Shown: in pieces, positions 47,701 through 59,700 of the stretch
Layout: the number at the start of each line of letters is the position of its first letter
How positions within the stretch are numbered: the stretch's first letter is position 1
DNA from: Patiria pectinifera
Lineage: Eukaryota > Echinodermata > Asteroidea > Valvatida > Asterinidae
DNA: 64,000 nucleotides
NCBI GenBank assembly: GCA_029964075.1
Contig: CM057142.1
Location: forward strand, 27,096,392-27,160,391
Reading direction: 5' to 3'
Position numbers and translations under genes: made by a program
Notes under the pieces: generated by a model
Databases searched by the model: none
What the model was told of the DNA's origin: nothing
Seen by the model: only the letters and a program-made list of their open reading frames with translations

Positions 47701-50700
47701 CAAAAAAAATGTTAAAAAACATATGTTCACTCACAGGGAAAGAAACCCAAGGCCTGTAACTTCAAATTGACCTTACAGTTTCACATAAAGGTACAAAATA
47801 CATTCCTGAACACAAAAGAAAAAATTGGCTCATTTGGATGCCTTTTATGGTATCTGCCCTTAAATTATAAATAGCTCCATGGTCTGACTAATGCATACAA
47901 GCCCATCTATTGTCCAAAGTACGGTACATGTACATTTGTACATGTACACGTAGCATACAGGAAATAAAATACTCAGTTTATTAGAAAACAGTGGTGAGGT
48001 CTCATGTGCATATTTTAATGAGGGTATACAATACACGTACAGAAACCTGTGCTGATGAATTTCTGAAGAAATGGGTACAGTGCTGTGCACACCCATAAAT
48101 AATGCTTGGCACATTCCAATCACTACCTGCCACCTTGCCAGGATGTTTGTGTGAGTTGCCTTGCCAGTGTCATCCGAGGTCACGTCAGAGAACACAAACA
48201 TAGCCAAGTTGGGTAGTTGGACCTACATGTAACCGCAGGATTTTTCCATCTCTTGGTTTTTAATCAGGATAATGGGCCCAGACGGGCCAAGAGGAAATGT
48301 GACATTTTCTGAAGTCAGCACATTTTCTGGAAGGGCTTGGCACCGGATGACAAATGACTGCTTTTGAAAATATGCCAACAGTTTTTCCCCCTTTACATAT
48401 GTACACCTGTACATGTATGTTGCAAGTCATATCCTAATGTCTGCTGCCAAGCAGATATTTATCATTCTGACAAGTCAGTCATACATTTGTGTACATGTAA
48501 GGGCCAAAGGATGCAGTGTACACTACAGTATGTAACGGATTTTGCAAATTTATGCAATATTGTTTCAAGCCTTCTAAAATGTATTTTTAGTTTTTAAATA
48601 TGACCTTCACGTAAACACTAGTAATGCAAATATATTTTTAATCAGTGAACAATTGTATACATTTCAAACAAGCCAAACCTAGAATATTTACAATGTACCA
48701 TTGTAGTATGCATGTTCATGTACCAATACAGTTTACATGTTGTGGAGTTGAATGACCCAGATTGGAATGGGTAACTCGAGCCAGCTATTTTGGAGTAGGA
48801 GGCTATTTTCGAAGAAGTATGGAATTTGTCAGACACTGCTGGTACTACTGTTTAGGTATAATGTGCCTAAACTACAAGGGCCATAGACATTGTCAGATTA
48901 CTTTACATTTGCAGGACATGTCAGTGGATATTTATCATCTTTAAAATGTGAAAATGTGCACTATGTATGAACATGTACATGTACACGTATACGGTACATG
49001 TGAGTTTGTCTTACAGTCTTTATGTGGACATGATAACAAAAGATGTCCACATAATGCAGGTTGTGTTGACGTTATGTGGACTAAGCCGTGTCCACATAAC
49101 GTTTCGCCCTCTCTGGAAAACAGGTTTAGAGGCATTTTCGGGTTAGGGTTATCCGTCGCAGAATGAAGAGAAACATTCAAGGAAATTTAAAAAAAAAATT
49201 GGGGGTTGAAAGAGTTTTCACAGTTTAAGTAAAGTGGTTTTTTTACCAAGTTTTTAACTACACGAAAACAAAGGAATGTCCACATCATGTAAAACAAACA
49301 TGGGTGTACTTTACTGTGGTCTTCATGTGTTGAGTATTAAAAACAAGATACAGCGTAGCACTTGGAGAGCATTTAAAATCATTCATGAAAATTCTCAAAA
49401 TATTGAAAGTTTTTTTCCGCATGTTTTTTTCATTGATTCCGTTTTGTTGCTGTAGGCTGCATCACTAATTAACATGTCATTGATTGACTCTAAGTGCTTC
49501 CGAGTTGTCTGCAAATGAACACAAGCCATCGCCCGCTGCCTTCGCTTCAGCTCTGCACAGGATGCACGCATAATTGACAATCAATTCACACATAAATAGC
49601 CGCTGGGCTTTTTGACAGGTTTTGCCAACCCTGCGTTTCCTCCTTTAATAACAAGAGATCTTGACATTGCATATGCCTACATTTACACATGGACCAGTTC
49701 CAGTGCCAAATTCCAACTCGGATTGCGACATTGACCCTGCCCTGATGATCAAGGCCCCAACCACAGCCGACATATTTGGCATAGTTTTACAGGTTGAACT
49801 ATGCGACCCTTGCCTATTTAGCTCATAAACATCAGCCCTTCGGCAAATACTATTAGTGGTCCAATCAGTCCCATTTATTGACATTAGCTCCACTTGATTG
49901 TTTCGTTTATGGAGCTACAATGAAATTTATGTGGTTTTTGTCTCTGAAGTAGAAATGTTAAAAGTTCGCTTATATATACAATGTACATGTACATGTACAA
50001 TGTACAGTACATGTACATGTTAATGTACATTAGCAAATTAAAATTATTAATTTACGGTACGCACGTACCAGTACAAACATTCCGGTATGCAAAGATTGGT
50101 TTTCCACCGAGGTATGGTACCTTACCAATACTGAAAGTTTTCAAGTATGCAATTTGAGAGCATTTATGTACATGTGTATGTACATACACGTATGTACCAA
50201 ATTTTGTGGAATTTGATGACACTTTATACATTGTATACATTTGCATAATTGCCCTATTGTTTGCTTGTTTGCTTGTAATATGTGTACCTGTCTTGAATAT
50301 GTGAGACAGTTTTTTTTGTTCAAATTTTAATAAAGGGACTTGGCAGAAATGAAATTTGGAAATTTGTATAAAACTGTAGGGGGCCTAAAGCCATTACATT
50401 AATTAAAGAAACATGGATGATTGTATTGTGCTCCACTTATCAAATGTGCAGGTATCGTGGACGAGGCTTTTGAAAACAAGGCATTATTTATTTCTCAAGT
50501 TTTGTTTACATGTATGTTGTTGATTTCCAATTAATCAGGGGTGTGATTTGTTCCCGGACGTTTCCTGATTTCAGGATTTAAAAAAAAAAAATCCCTTTGA
50601 AATCTGGAGTTGTGAGATTTTACCACAAAGGTTTCCGTACCTACCAGTAAATACACATCACAATTAAAGGTTTGTATAGAACAAAGGAAACAGGTAATTT

Positions 50701-53700
50701 AATAGGTGTCATAAGGCAAATACAAACACTGGTGCATGTACAATGTATGTACTGTATACCATAGACGCTACATTGCTCATGCCTCAGCTTTCTTGGTTAC
50801 ACCTCTATGTTCCGACACCCCTATGTTCCGACTGCACATATTCCTAACCCTAACCCTAACCCTAATCCTAACCGGGAGTAACACAATCTAGGTTGTCGGA
50901 ACATAGGGGTGTCGGAACATAGAGCAGTCACCGATTATTTCCTGGGGTCTACATTTTTCCAAATCTCACCCCTTATTGCTATCCTAGACATGTGTGTAAG
51001 TTGATACACATCTGTGTTGGTATTCCCCACGCAGCCAGTGTATTTATTTACCCGAACACATGTATTTATTTATTTTATCTTTCTCTGGTCTAGACCATGT
51101 ACTTTGGGCTCCAGTACATCAACAAGGGCTACAAGCTGCGCTGGGTGGACCTGGAGAAGCCGCTCAAGAAGCAGCTGGAGAAGAACTCCCAGGACCCTGT
51201 CCTGAGATTCTGTGTGATGCTGTTCGCTGCCAATGTCCAGCAACTCCATCAGGAAATCACAAGGTCAGCCCTGGACGCCTGTATAATTTGTTAAATATAG
51301 AGGCAGACTTAGGGCATTTGAAACCAATCTCCCTTGGGCTTAAACACAAAATACCACTTTCTAAGCTTGACTCTTGAAATATGCAATGGAATACAGGGAA
51401 AATATTGCCTTATTTTAGGACGAAGCTTAATGGTGACCAGTTTTCATTGCTGACAGTTTTTCCTGTGCCGGCTTAGTTGTAGATCTTTGTATTTAAATGT
51501 GCTTAGTTGAATGTGACTGGCAGCTTAATACCTGGGGACCAATGCGATGAAACTGCTAAGCACTGAAATGTGTTTATTAACACACCGAATATTTGCCCAG
51601 CAGAAATGGGTTTCCATCCTAAGTGGGACTGTTTCTCGAGTGATTTTAGCACAAAAACACTCTCATCTTTCCTTTCGTTGAACCATTGAAATTCAAAGAA
51701 CTTTTTCGAAGGCAGGCAACTTTTTGAAGTAAATTCTATTTTTTTTTTATTAAAAAAAATTCTTTACTTCCATCGCAAAAAATTAATATCATTAGTATGC
51801 GAGCTTTTTTGTCTCCAACCTGTAAGAGGCTACAGTGGAAATGACCAACTTTTTTTCTTGACCAGTGAGCATGTCGAGATACATGTACCACACATGTATA
51901 CACATGTGATTTTTACCAAAAGTGTACTGAGCCATATGTGTGCATTCCAGCAAGGTGGTTTCTGTTGTCCATCATCCTTCAAATTCCAGCCGTGTTTTTT
52001 GTCCCTCAGCTCAGGCCTTTGTCATGCATGCATTCCTCTGTAAACCGCTGATCCTTTTTATGGCTAACAATATATGCAGTGGTGATTTGGGGTTGGCTGA
52101 AAACAGGGCCATGCTGGAGAGACACATGGACATGACCACTCATGCATACATGTATACACGCTATGGTTGTACATGTATAATAGTATTTAAATCCTGTTAC
52201 CATGATGCAGAATTTTCGTTTTTAAAGAGGTTGTGGAATGCTCGAAGACATTTCCGTCATTTTTCGGGTATATTTAGCCTAAGGTGTGATGAAATAAAAA
52301 CGATTATTGTGTCTGTCATTAAATGAGTACAAAAGGTACTTTTGAGAGCTGTTTTTCAGGTCCTGTTTCGACCCGAACATGCAATTTGTGTAAAAGTCGT
52401 CGTTTGGGGCAGCAAACAAAACATAGTAAATCGTGACGTAATAAACAGGACTCGTTAAATACTACGCTGCATCGGGAGTCCTATGTTTTGTTTGCTGCCC
52501 CAACGACGATTTTTACACAATTGCACATTCGGGTCGAAACAGGACCTGAAAAACAGCTCTCAAAAGTACCTTTTGTACTCATTTCATGACAGACACAATA
52601 GTCGTTTTTATTTCATCACACCTTCTAGGCTAAATATACCCGAAAAATGATGGAAATGTCTTTGAGCATGCCACAACCTCTTTAAAGGGGGAATGTTGTT
52701 TAATTTGACAAAGAATTCCAAACTGCATGTATCTTTGGGCAAAAGACATTCGTGAGACTGAATACAAATGTACACTTTCTTCCGGTAATCCTACAAGTAG
52801 ATTTGCATGCACATTTTGCAACCCTTACCTCCAACCTATACAATCAATTTGGGCTCGCTTTATCAATTCTATCATGGAGGCCCCCTCAAATGGCGAAAGC
52901 ATTGTGCTAGCTATTGTTCACATTATATAAACTGTCACGGGCACACAGTTGCTTTGTACAGTAAATGTCATGTTAATATCATGCACAGTGGTTTCTCCAT
53001 AGAAGGGGGTTTCGTGAGTGTACAGTGATCATGTCACATTTAATGCCCACACTTTGAAACCAGTCATGTACATTATGATGATCTGATACACCGTGCCCTC
53101 TGGAGACATGCACGCACTGTGGAACAAAAGATTGTATACGTCTCCACCGGGCAATTTCTATAGATGAATACGTCTCCACAAGGTTTTCACGAAATATGGA
53201 TTTTACTCAAAAAGTAGGAATTTCCAAGGTATGTTGATCTGTCTTAGAAAAGGGATATTAAGTCCGAATTTCAGCCAAGGAAATTAATTCTGGTAAAAAT
53301 AACAGCATTTTGAAACTGTACTTTCAAACTCGAAAACTTTAGTACATGAAAACAAAGAAATGTCTCCACAAGGATACAAATTTCAGTATGTGTGTACATA
53401 CATGTGTAGGCCTACATGTGCAGACCAGAAGAGAACAGTTTGAAGAAAAATGGCATCACATGACCACAACATCCAATTTTGTAAACAGATACATATGTGA
53501 CATGGTCTATACTGATATTTTCTAGAAGTCTGCAAAGTCCAACAATGCGAACCTATCGTAGCAGGTGATTTGACAACTGCTTAATCTAGATTTTGTTCTC
53601 TGCTGGTATGGTGTAAGCAACAGCCAATAGTAATTACTCACTGTCAGAGTTTTTTCTCAGATCTTCAGCATTGTTGGGCTTAAACTGTATGTTGACTGAA

Positions 53701-56700
53701 GAGACATTTTGTTTCTGGGCCAAATACATAGTATGTGCTCATTGGTGTTATCTGTAGAGTGTGTGCAGGACAACGTACCTGCATGTAGCCACACAATTCC
53801 AGAGTTCAACTCCAAACATAATTAAAAATCGCTGATGATCCCCACGCAGTCCACTTTTATCAGCTTTTTATTTGCATTTTTACGCAATCAAACTTCAGCA
53901 TTTACCGGTACTTACATTGTATACATACAATGTACAGACCCTGTACAGTACATGTGCAGTACATGCACCAGATTTTTGGAAACTTTTTTTATGTACGGTA
54001 TACAGTAAATGTAGTTTACTGTTTTGTTGTTGTTGAGTTTAGTCATGATTTGGTTTTAAAGTCCAATTTAAACACCATGGATGAATAACACTGCACTGGA
54101 AAACAAACATTTAAATTCCACATAATCTAGAAAAGCCTACACTGCAGTGTCATTACATTTTCAAGGAAGTTTTGGAAGTTCCTGCCCAGGTTCTCTGAAG
54201 AGATTGCGTATTCACCTCTCTCCATGATGAAACATCATTATGTTTAATCTGCATTTTTGTGGTGTGACCCCGGAATGCCCCAACCCTGTGTTCTCTGGGC
54301 CTGCGGTAGGGTAGATTCCGTTTTGAAAGTAAACAAGCTCAAATCTGCCCCGCAGAATATCTGTCCCTATTGATCACGGAAATGTGTGGGGCAATTGCTT
54401 CATTCAAGTTACCTCATGTGAAAACCACTCCAAATTTTGAGGTTTTCCTTTAGAAAAAGTGGTTTCCAAACATAATTGTATGAAATGTTTGGTCATTTCC
54501 AGAACACATGTACTGGTAGCTTGAAACGAATTGATTTGCTATTAAATTGGAATATCACCCCAAAATGCATTGACTGGTATTCCATGCGTATATTTGTAAA
54601 AACATTTCAGCAGCAAAAAAAAAAAAAAAAAAAAAAATAGCTGAAGACTGGCAACAGATTCAAATTTTAAATTAGAAGCATAAAACAAAATACATGTTTC
54701 AGTTCTTAATTTGTAACGAGGAATCCTTTTTAAAAATGGAATTTTTTAACAGAACACGGACATCAAACTTTGACTAAAATGAAAACATTTAAAACAGGGC
54801 CCAGCATGAGCTACAATGCACATGTACCCATGATCTGTTTCCATTATTGCGATGAATTTGTGTTACTTTGAAAGTTACTTGCCCACATGTAAACATTACA
54901 ATTAGAATGGATTTATGGATGACATTTTCTCACACCTATTCTTTTACAACTCAGAATGCCCGCCTCGTACGGAATCTGAAATATGACTGATTCTTGCTCT
55001 CCGCCCACACTGCAGATTACAGAGGCAAAACTGAATAGGGGCCTATCAATATGTACTGCATGCTTACAAAAACTTCGGTAAACTTGTAATAGACAGTGAT
55101 GAAATACATGTACATACATGTACATGTGGACAATAAACACTGTGTATCCTATATTTGAAGACCCTACGCTGTCTGATGTCTGTCTGTCTGTCTGATGTCT
55201 GATGTCTGATGTCTGTGTGCCACGTTTATTTGTAAAAAGCGTAAAGAGTGTGCGGCTGTGCGCAAGCACAAAATGCAATGGTTGAAGGAGAGGCTTGGTT
55301 ATTGTGAGGAAAAATTCACAAAAAAACTTGGTTGGTATTCGAACCCACGACCTCCTACTTAATAGTGCAGACGTCTTACCACTCAACCACCGAGCTTGCC
55401 GAGGTCGACTGGCCGGTTTGTACATGTACATGTAGCAGTGTGTACCATAACCAAACTATAACAAATGCAATGTACATTGTACATGTACATGTACATCAAT
55501 TATGAACATGCACAGTATGTGATTATTCATGTACCCATTGGATTTTCCTGCACGCGTGCTGCTGAATCTGGAATGTTTACAAGAAGAATGTACAAAAATG
55601 TATTGTTCTTTTCAGATACGACCAGAAAGCTACGTACATGTAGTATACATGTACATGTACGTGTACATGTAATGCACATTTTTGTAACAAAATACATTGT
55701 TAGTTATTTAAAGGGCCTTCAAACTACTGGTACATAAATTCATGTTACAAAATTGTCCTTTCATGTTTAACAGATTACAGGTACAATTACCAGTACATAT
55801 AAAAACAAATCCATGTGGACAAATAATGTAATACAAGGTACATGTATATGGGCCATTCTATAAATTTGGGGTCCATTTTTCCCTGTCCCTGTTACAGCTG
55901 ACGTCTATAATTTGTTAAATCTTGATGCATTCCTCAAAGCAGTCGTCTTCCAAGTAGTGATTACGAACAGCAAACTACATTTTACTTACCCAACAAATAC
56001 AAAAAAAGGTTTGAAGTTCCTAATGATAATTGAATGGTAAATTAATGAAAAGTTTGCGGAAACACCATGTGCGAATAATTTCTCAACTAAGAGAATGGTT
56101 CTGAAAAGAACCAGAGGTATAAACTCGACGTTCCGGTCAGTATGCTCTGACCGTCTTCAGGAGACGGTAAATTACTTAACCCTAACCCCCTAGGCCCTTG
56201 TTGCTTACAACCATCCTCAATCCTCCAAAATCCTCCAAAATTTTCCAAAATTTTGCAACTCCGCCTAAATTTTTCAAAATTGTCAGACAGTCCTGCCTCA
56301 AAATGCATTCATCCTCAATCCTCCAAAATCCTCCTCATCCCAAAACTTTGCACTCGTGTTTAAATGAAGGATAACCAACGCCAAATCCTTCATAATCATC
56401 AGACAGTCCTGCCTCAAAATGCATTCATCCTCAATCCTCCAAAATCCTCTTGTGCTTCAATCACCATTCATCCTCAATCCTCCAAAATCCTCATGTGCTT
56501 CAATCACCATTCATCCTCAATCCTCCAGAATCCTCATTTGATTCAATCACCATTCATCCTCAATCCTCTAGAATCCTCCAAAACCGCCAGGAGGATTTTG
56601 GAGGAGTGAGGTGGGTTAGGGTTAATGATAATTGAATGGTAAGTTCAAAGGTAACAGGACAGGAGCATTTCACACTTTAGACCCTAAATTTATAGAATGA

Positions 56701-59700
56701 CCATGCCGGTACGTATCGAGTTTTGTTTCTTTGAAATTAATCATACTGGTATTTGATGTGCACACATGTTGCCTTGCATGGCATAGAGTGACTTCGGCAC
56801 ACGTCAGTGCATGACGTTAACCGACTCCTTAATTTGTCATTAAATTTTATGTGGTCAAAAGTAGTTTGCACTTGGTAACCTGTGTATGTGTTTGTACTCT
56901 TTATTGCAGATACCTGTATTTCTTGCAACTCAAAACGGATATTATTGAGGGCATATTGCCATGTAGCCCAGAGCAAGCTGTGCTGTTGGCCAGCTATGCT
57001 GTGCAAGGTATGTATTAAAGCTACAGTCCATCACTTGCAGCTGTCTAAAAAGTAACTGACGTAATTATTGTTGAAAAACATACTTGGTGTAAAGATAGTA
57101 TGGGGACTAATTTCCCTGCGAAATTATTCTTTCTGGCAAGCTGTCATGTTGAAGATACCGGCATCAATGAAAGAAGGCCTAAGTTCCAACGATAAGTCTA
57201 CAGACACATCGTTGGAAGTTTCCTTTAGTACATGTAGTTTGTTTTTTATTCAGCAAAGTGCGCGCAAGCGTTGACACGATGCACACATTCGCGGATGCTG
57301 TAATTCGTCAGATCAGTGCGTGACATCACGTAGCTGCAATTGGCTGAGTGAGAACGTGTCAGGCCCAATTCGAAACATGATTCAGCAACTTTTGATTTGA
57401 AATCGAGATCCTAGAATGTTGTTTTCTCAGAATATACAGCATTCACTGAGCTGAAATTCATCGGGTTAGTTGTTCAGCACCCTTCTTTACATTTTGAGCA
57501 CGTTTGTTGCTTCAAACGAACAAAATGCACCAATTCAAATGATGCACTGGTGCCTTTAAGGGCAGCCTTCAAAACTGACTTCGCGAAGTGTTCGCGAACT
57601 TCGCGAATATCCAAAGAGCTAGCCAGTTTGCGAACTTCGCGGAGCTACTCATCCATCCGTGGTCAAGTTAATGAGGTAGCGCGAAACTTGCGCCTTTGTT
57701 ATGTTAATGGTCGTACTGAATAATTCACAGCACTTGCCCGTCTTATTATCATAACGCGAAGTCAGCGAACATGCGTGCAGATGTATTTTCCAGAGACTGT
57801 TCGCAATCAGTGTCCAGAAGTAGCATGTGAAATGTCGATTTTTTTATTGCAGGAATTAGTCAAACAACCGAACGGATATTTGGACAACTTTCTGTTTTGG
57901 TATTATTTAGATGTTTCGGTATTATATAATGCAATCACTCAATTGTCAAAAATAAAGTTGAAGGAAACACCAATTGTCCAGAAACAAATTAACGTAAAAA
58001 CACGAAAGATCGTTTTAAAAGATCGTTTCAAAAACGTTTCTCTCCATTAAGTGTAATAATTATTTTAATACTTTTTTTACAATACTACCCGGGAACCTAA
58101 ATTACGGTATTATGCTTAACACGGTTCATTCAAGTAAATGAAACATTAAATGATTGAAATACATTGTACATGTAATTATATTTATTACCTTCGGTTTGAA
58201 AATGAACCGAAACGAGTTTGGAAAGAAATGCGAATAAACTGAAGACAACTGTTGATCAACTCTCTATCGGGAAGTACAGAAACTGTCACTCATGAATTTT
58301 TACGAAGCCCACACGTCACTAAAATATCCTTGGCAACATTGTTACTATAGATATGCCTTGCGCAAGACAACCTATATATGGGATGTGTGGGCGGGTCTTA
58401 TTGTCTATCAATCAAATCAGTTTGGCGCGAACGTTTCCCAGCTCATCTCATTGGTGGTGAAATGTCGTCATGACGATAAACCTGTCTGTCTTGCGCAGCG
58501 CCGGTGACAATTTCAAGTTCCCACGCCCTTATATTTTGGCGAGTAGCCAAACTGACCAGAATCCTTTTGCACCACATGCGGGCGTCGTTTGGAGCTGCCG
58601 ACGGCTGTTTACTGTACAGGTTGTATCAGGCTACGCGGAGTTCGCGAACCTCAGCTGTGCTGCCGTCGTGTTCCCCGTGTCAACATACATCGACCAACGT
58701 ATAAAGGTTGCATGGGACCTGACTTCCAGCGCAACGTGTGCTCAGATTAATAATGCCCGTTCCTTTGGAACTACTGACTGCGTATATTGGGCGCCGATAT
58801 CAAGGCATTCCGAAGGGACGGCTGGTCTGGCGCAGTGTGAAGGGGACGGTTGGCCATAAATTGTGACCATTTGGATTTTTTTTTCCCGGAACAGAATTAA
58901 GATTTTTAAAACATGCTTAAAGTATACAAGTATAATGTAAACCTCACTGAATTGAAACTCCAAATTCGGCCATTTAAATTGTTGTAACTCCAAAATGCAA
59001 ACACCTATGAAGCTAGCTGATTCAAACTCCATTGATTTTGTTGTGTAATTTTCATCATGGTGATACAAAATAGGATAATTTTATTTTTTGCTAAAAATGA
59101 TATTCGTCGGACGCCCTAATCCAACATCTTTGAAGAATAATAAGTGAATTTGAAATAAAAAATAAAACCGCTCCCATTCATGGAAGTCTCGAAAAAGAAA
59201 TGGTTTCGTGAATTTTTTTTTTAACCATATTACCCATGTTGATTAAAACAATTATTGTGAAAAAAATGTATTATTTTATTAGATTATTTCGTTTACTGTC
59301 GGTGTCGTACAAAACAAAGCCGTAAAAATATCAAGACCTCCATATGACTTGTGCCCACTTATAGTAAAAAGAAATGCTGGAGGATTCGACGACGAGAAGG
59401 GGAAAAAAAGTAATTACATTTGTATTGAGCCTTCAGAACAACATAAACAAGTAGTGAAGTACACGCATAGCATGCAGTGGCTTGGACGGTACACAATAGA
59501 TAGTCTACAAGATTAGTGTGCGCATCTGTGCTGCAGCATAGCACTAGAGTCAGTTCCCCCTGCGACCCTTACACGTTGGTGGATGTATTGATGCAGGGAT
59601 CACGACGGTAGCACAGGTTCGCGAAGTCCGCGGCGCCGTAGCTGTCAACGAAATCAACCGGCTCGACGCATCGTAACCATAGAGAAGCACACAAATACTA

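Larger units (their letters stand above)
44772..51093 (+). other. Intron 1 of the phosphatase gene (6.3 kb)
   Basis: No exon was found inside. It holds two TIR elements of the AACCCGGGTTG family, one TAA-flanked TIR element, a TGCTAAGCAG-type stretch (46928-47130), a GTCCACAT-type repeat, a telomere-motif hairpin and many ACATGTAC runs (for example 49978-50020). The stretch 47131-49019 contains nothing else I can name. Confidence 0.7.
51264..56909 (+). other. Intron 2 of the phosphatase gene (5.6 kb)
   Basis: No internal exon seen. Contents: a TGCTAAGC-type fragment (51535-51620), the 466-bp palindrome, a GTCTCCAC-type repeat (53085-53385), a poly-A run (54616-54638), a minus-strand SINE and the 582-bp insert with a 20-bp target duplication. 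The stretch 53390-54600 contains nothing named. Confidence 0.7.

Noticed and set aside
50843-50873. Chromosome end
   Set aside because: Only four to five degenerate hexamers enclosed by an inverted repeat inside a gene intron; an interstitial insertion is the simpler reading.
54616-54638. Poly-A run as the tail of a retrocopy
   Set aside because: No coding or SINE/LINE sequence is recognisable upstream and there is no target duplication; treated as a simple repeat.
55320-55412. Functional tRNA gene on the minus strand
   Set aside because: Followed by a SINE body and simple-repeat tail; stems are not convincingly paired.
58470-58859. Open frame in the left inner arm as a transposon protein
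   Set aside because: No transposase or DNA-binding motif, and it is broken in the inverted copy, so it is probably non-coding.
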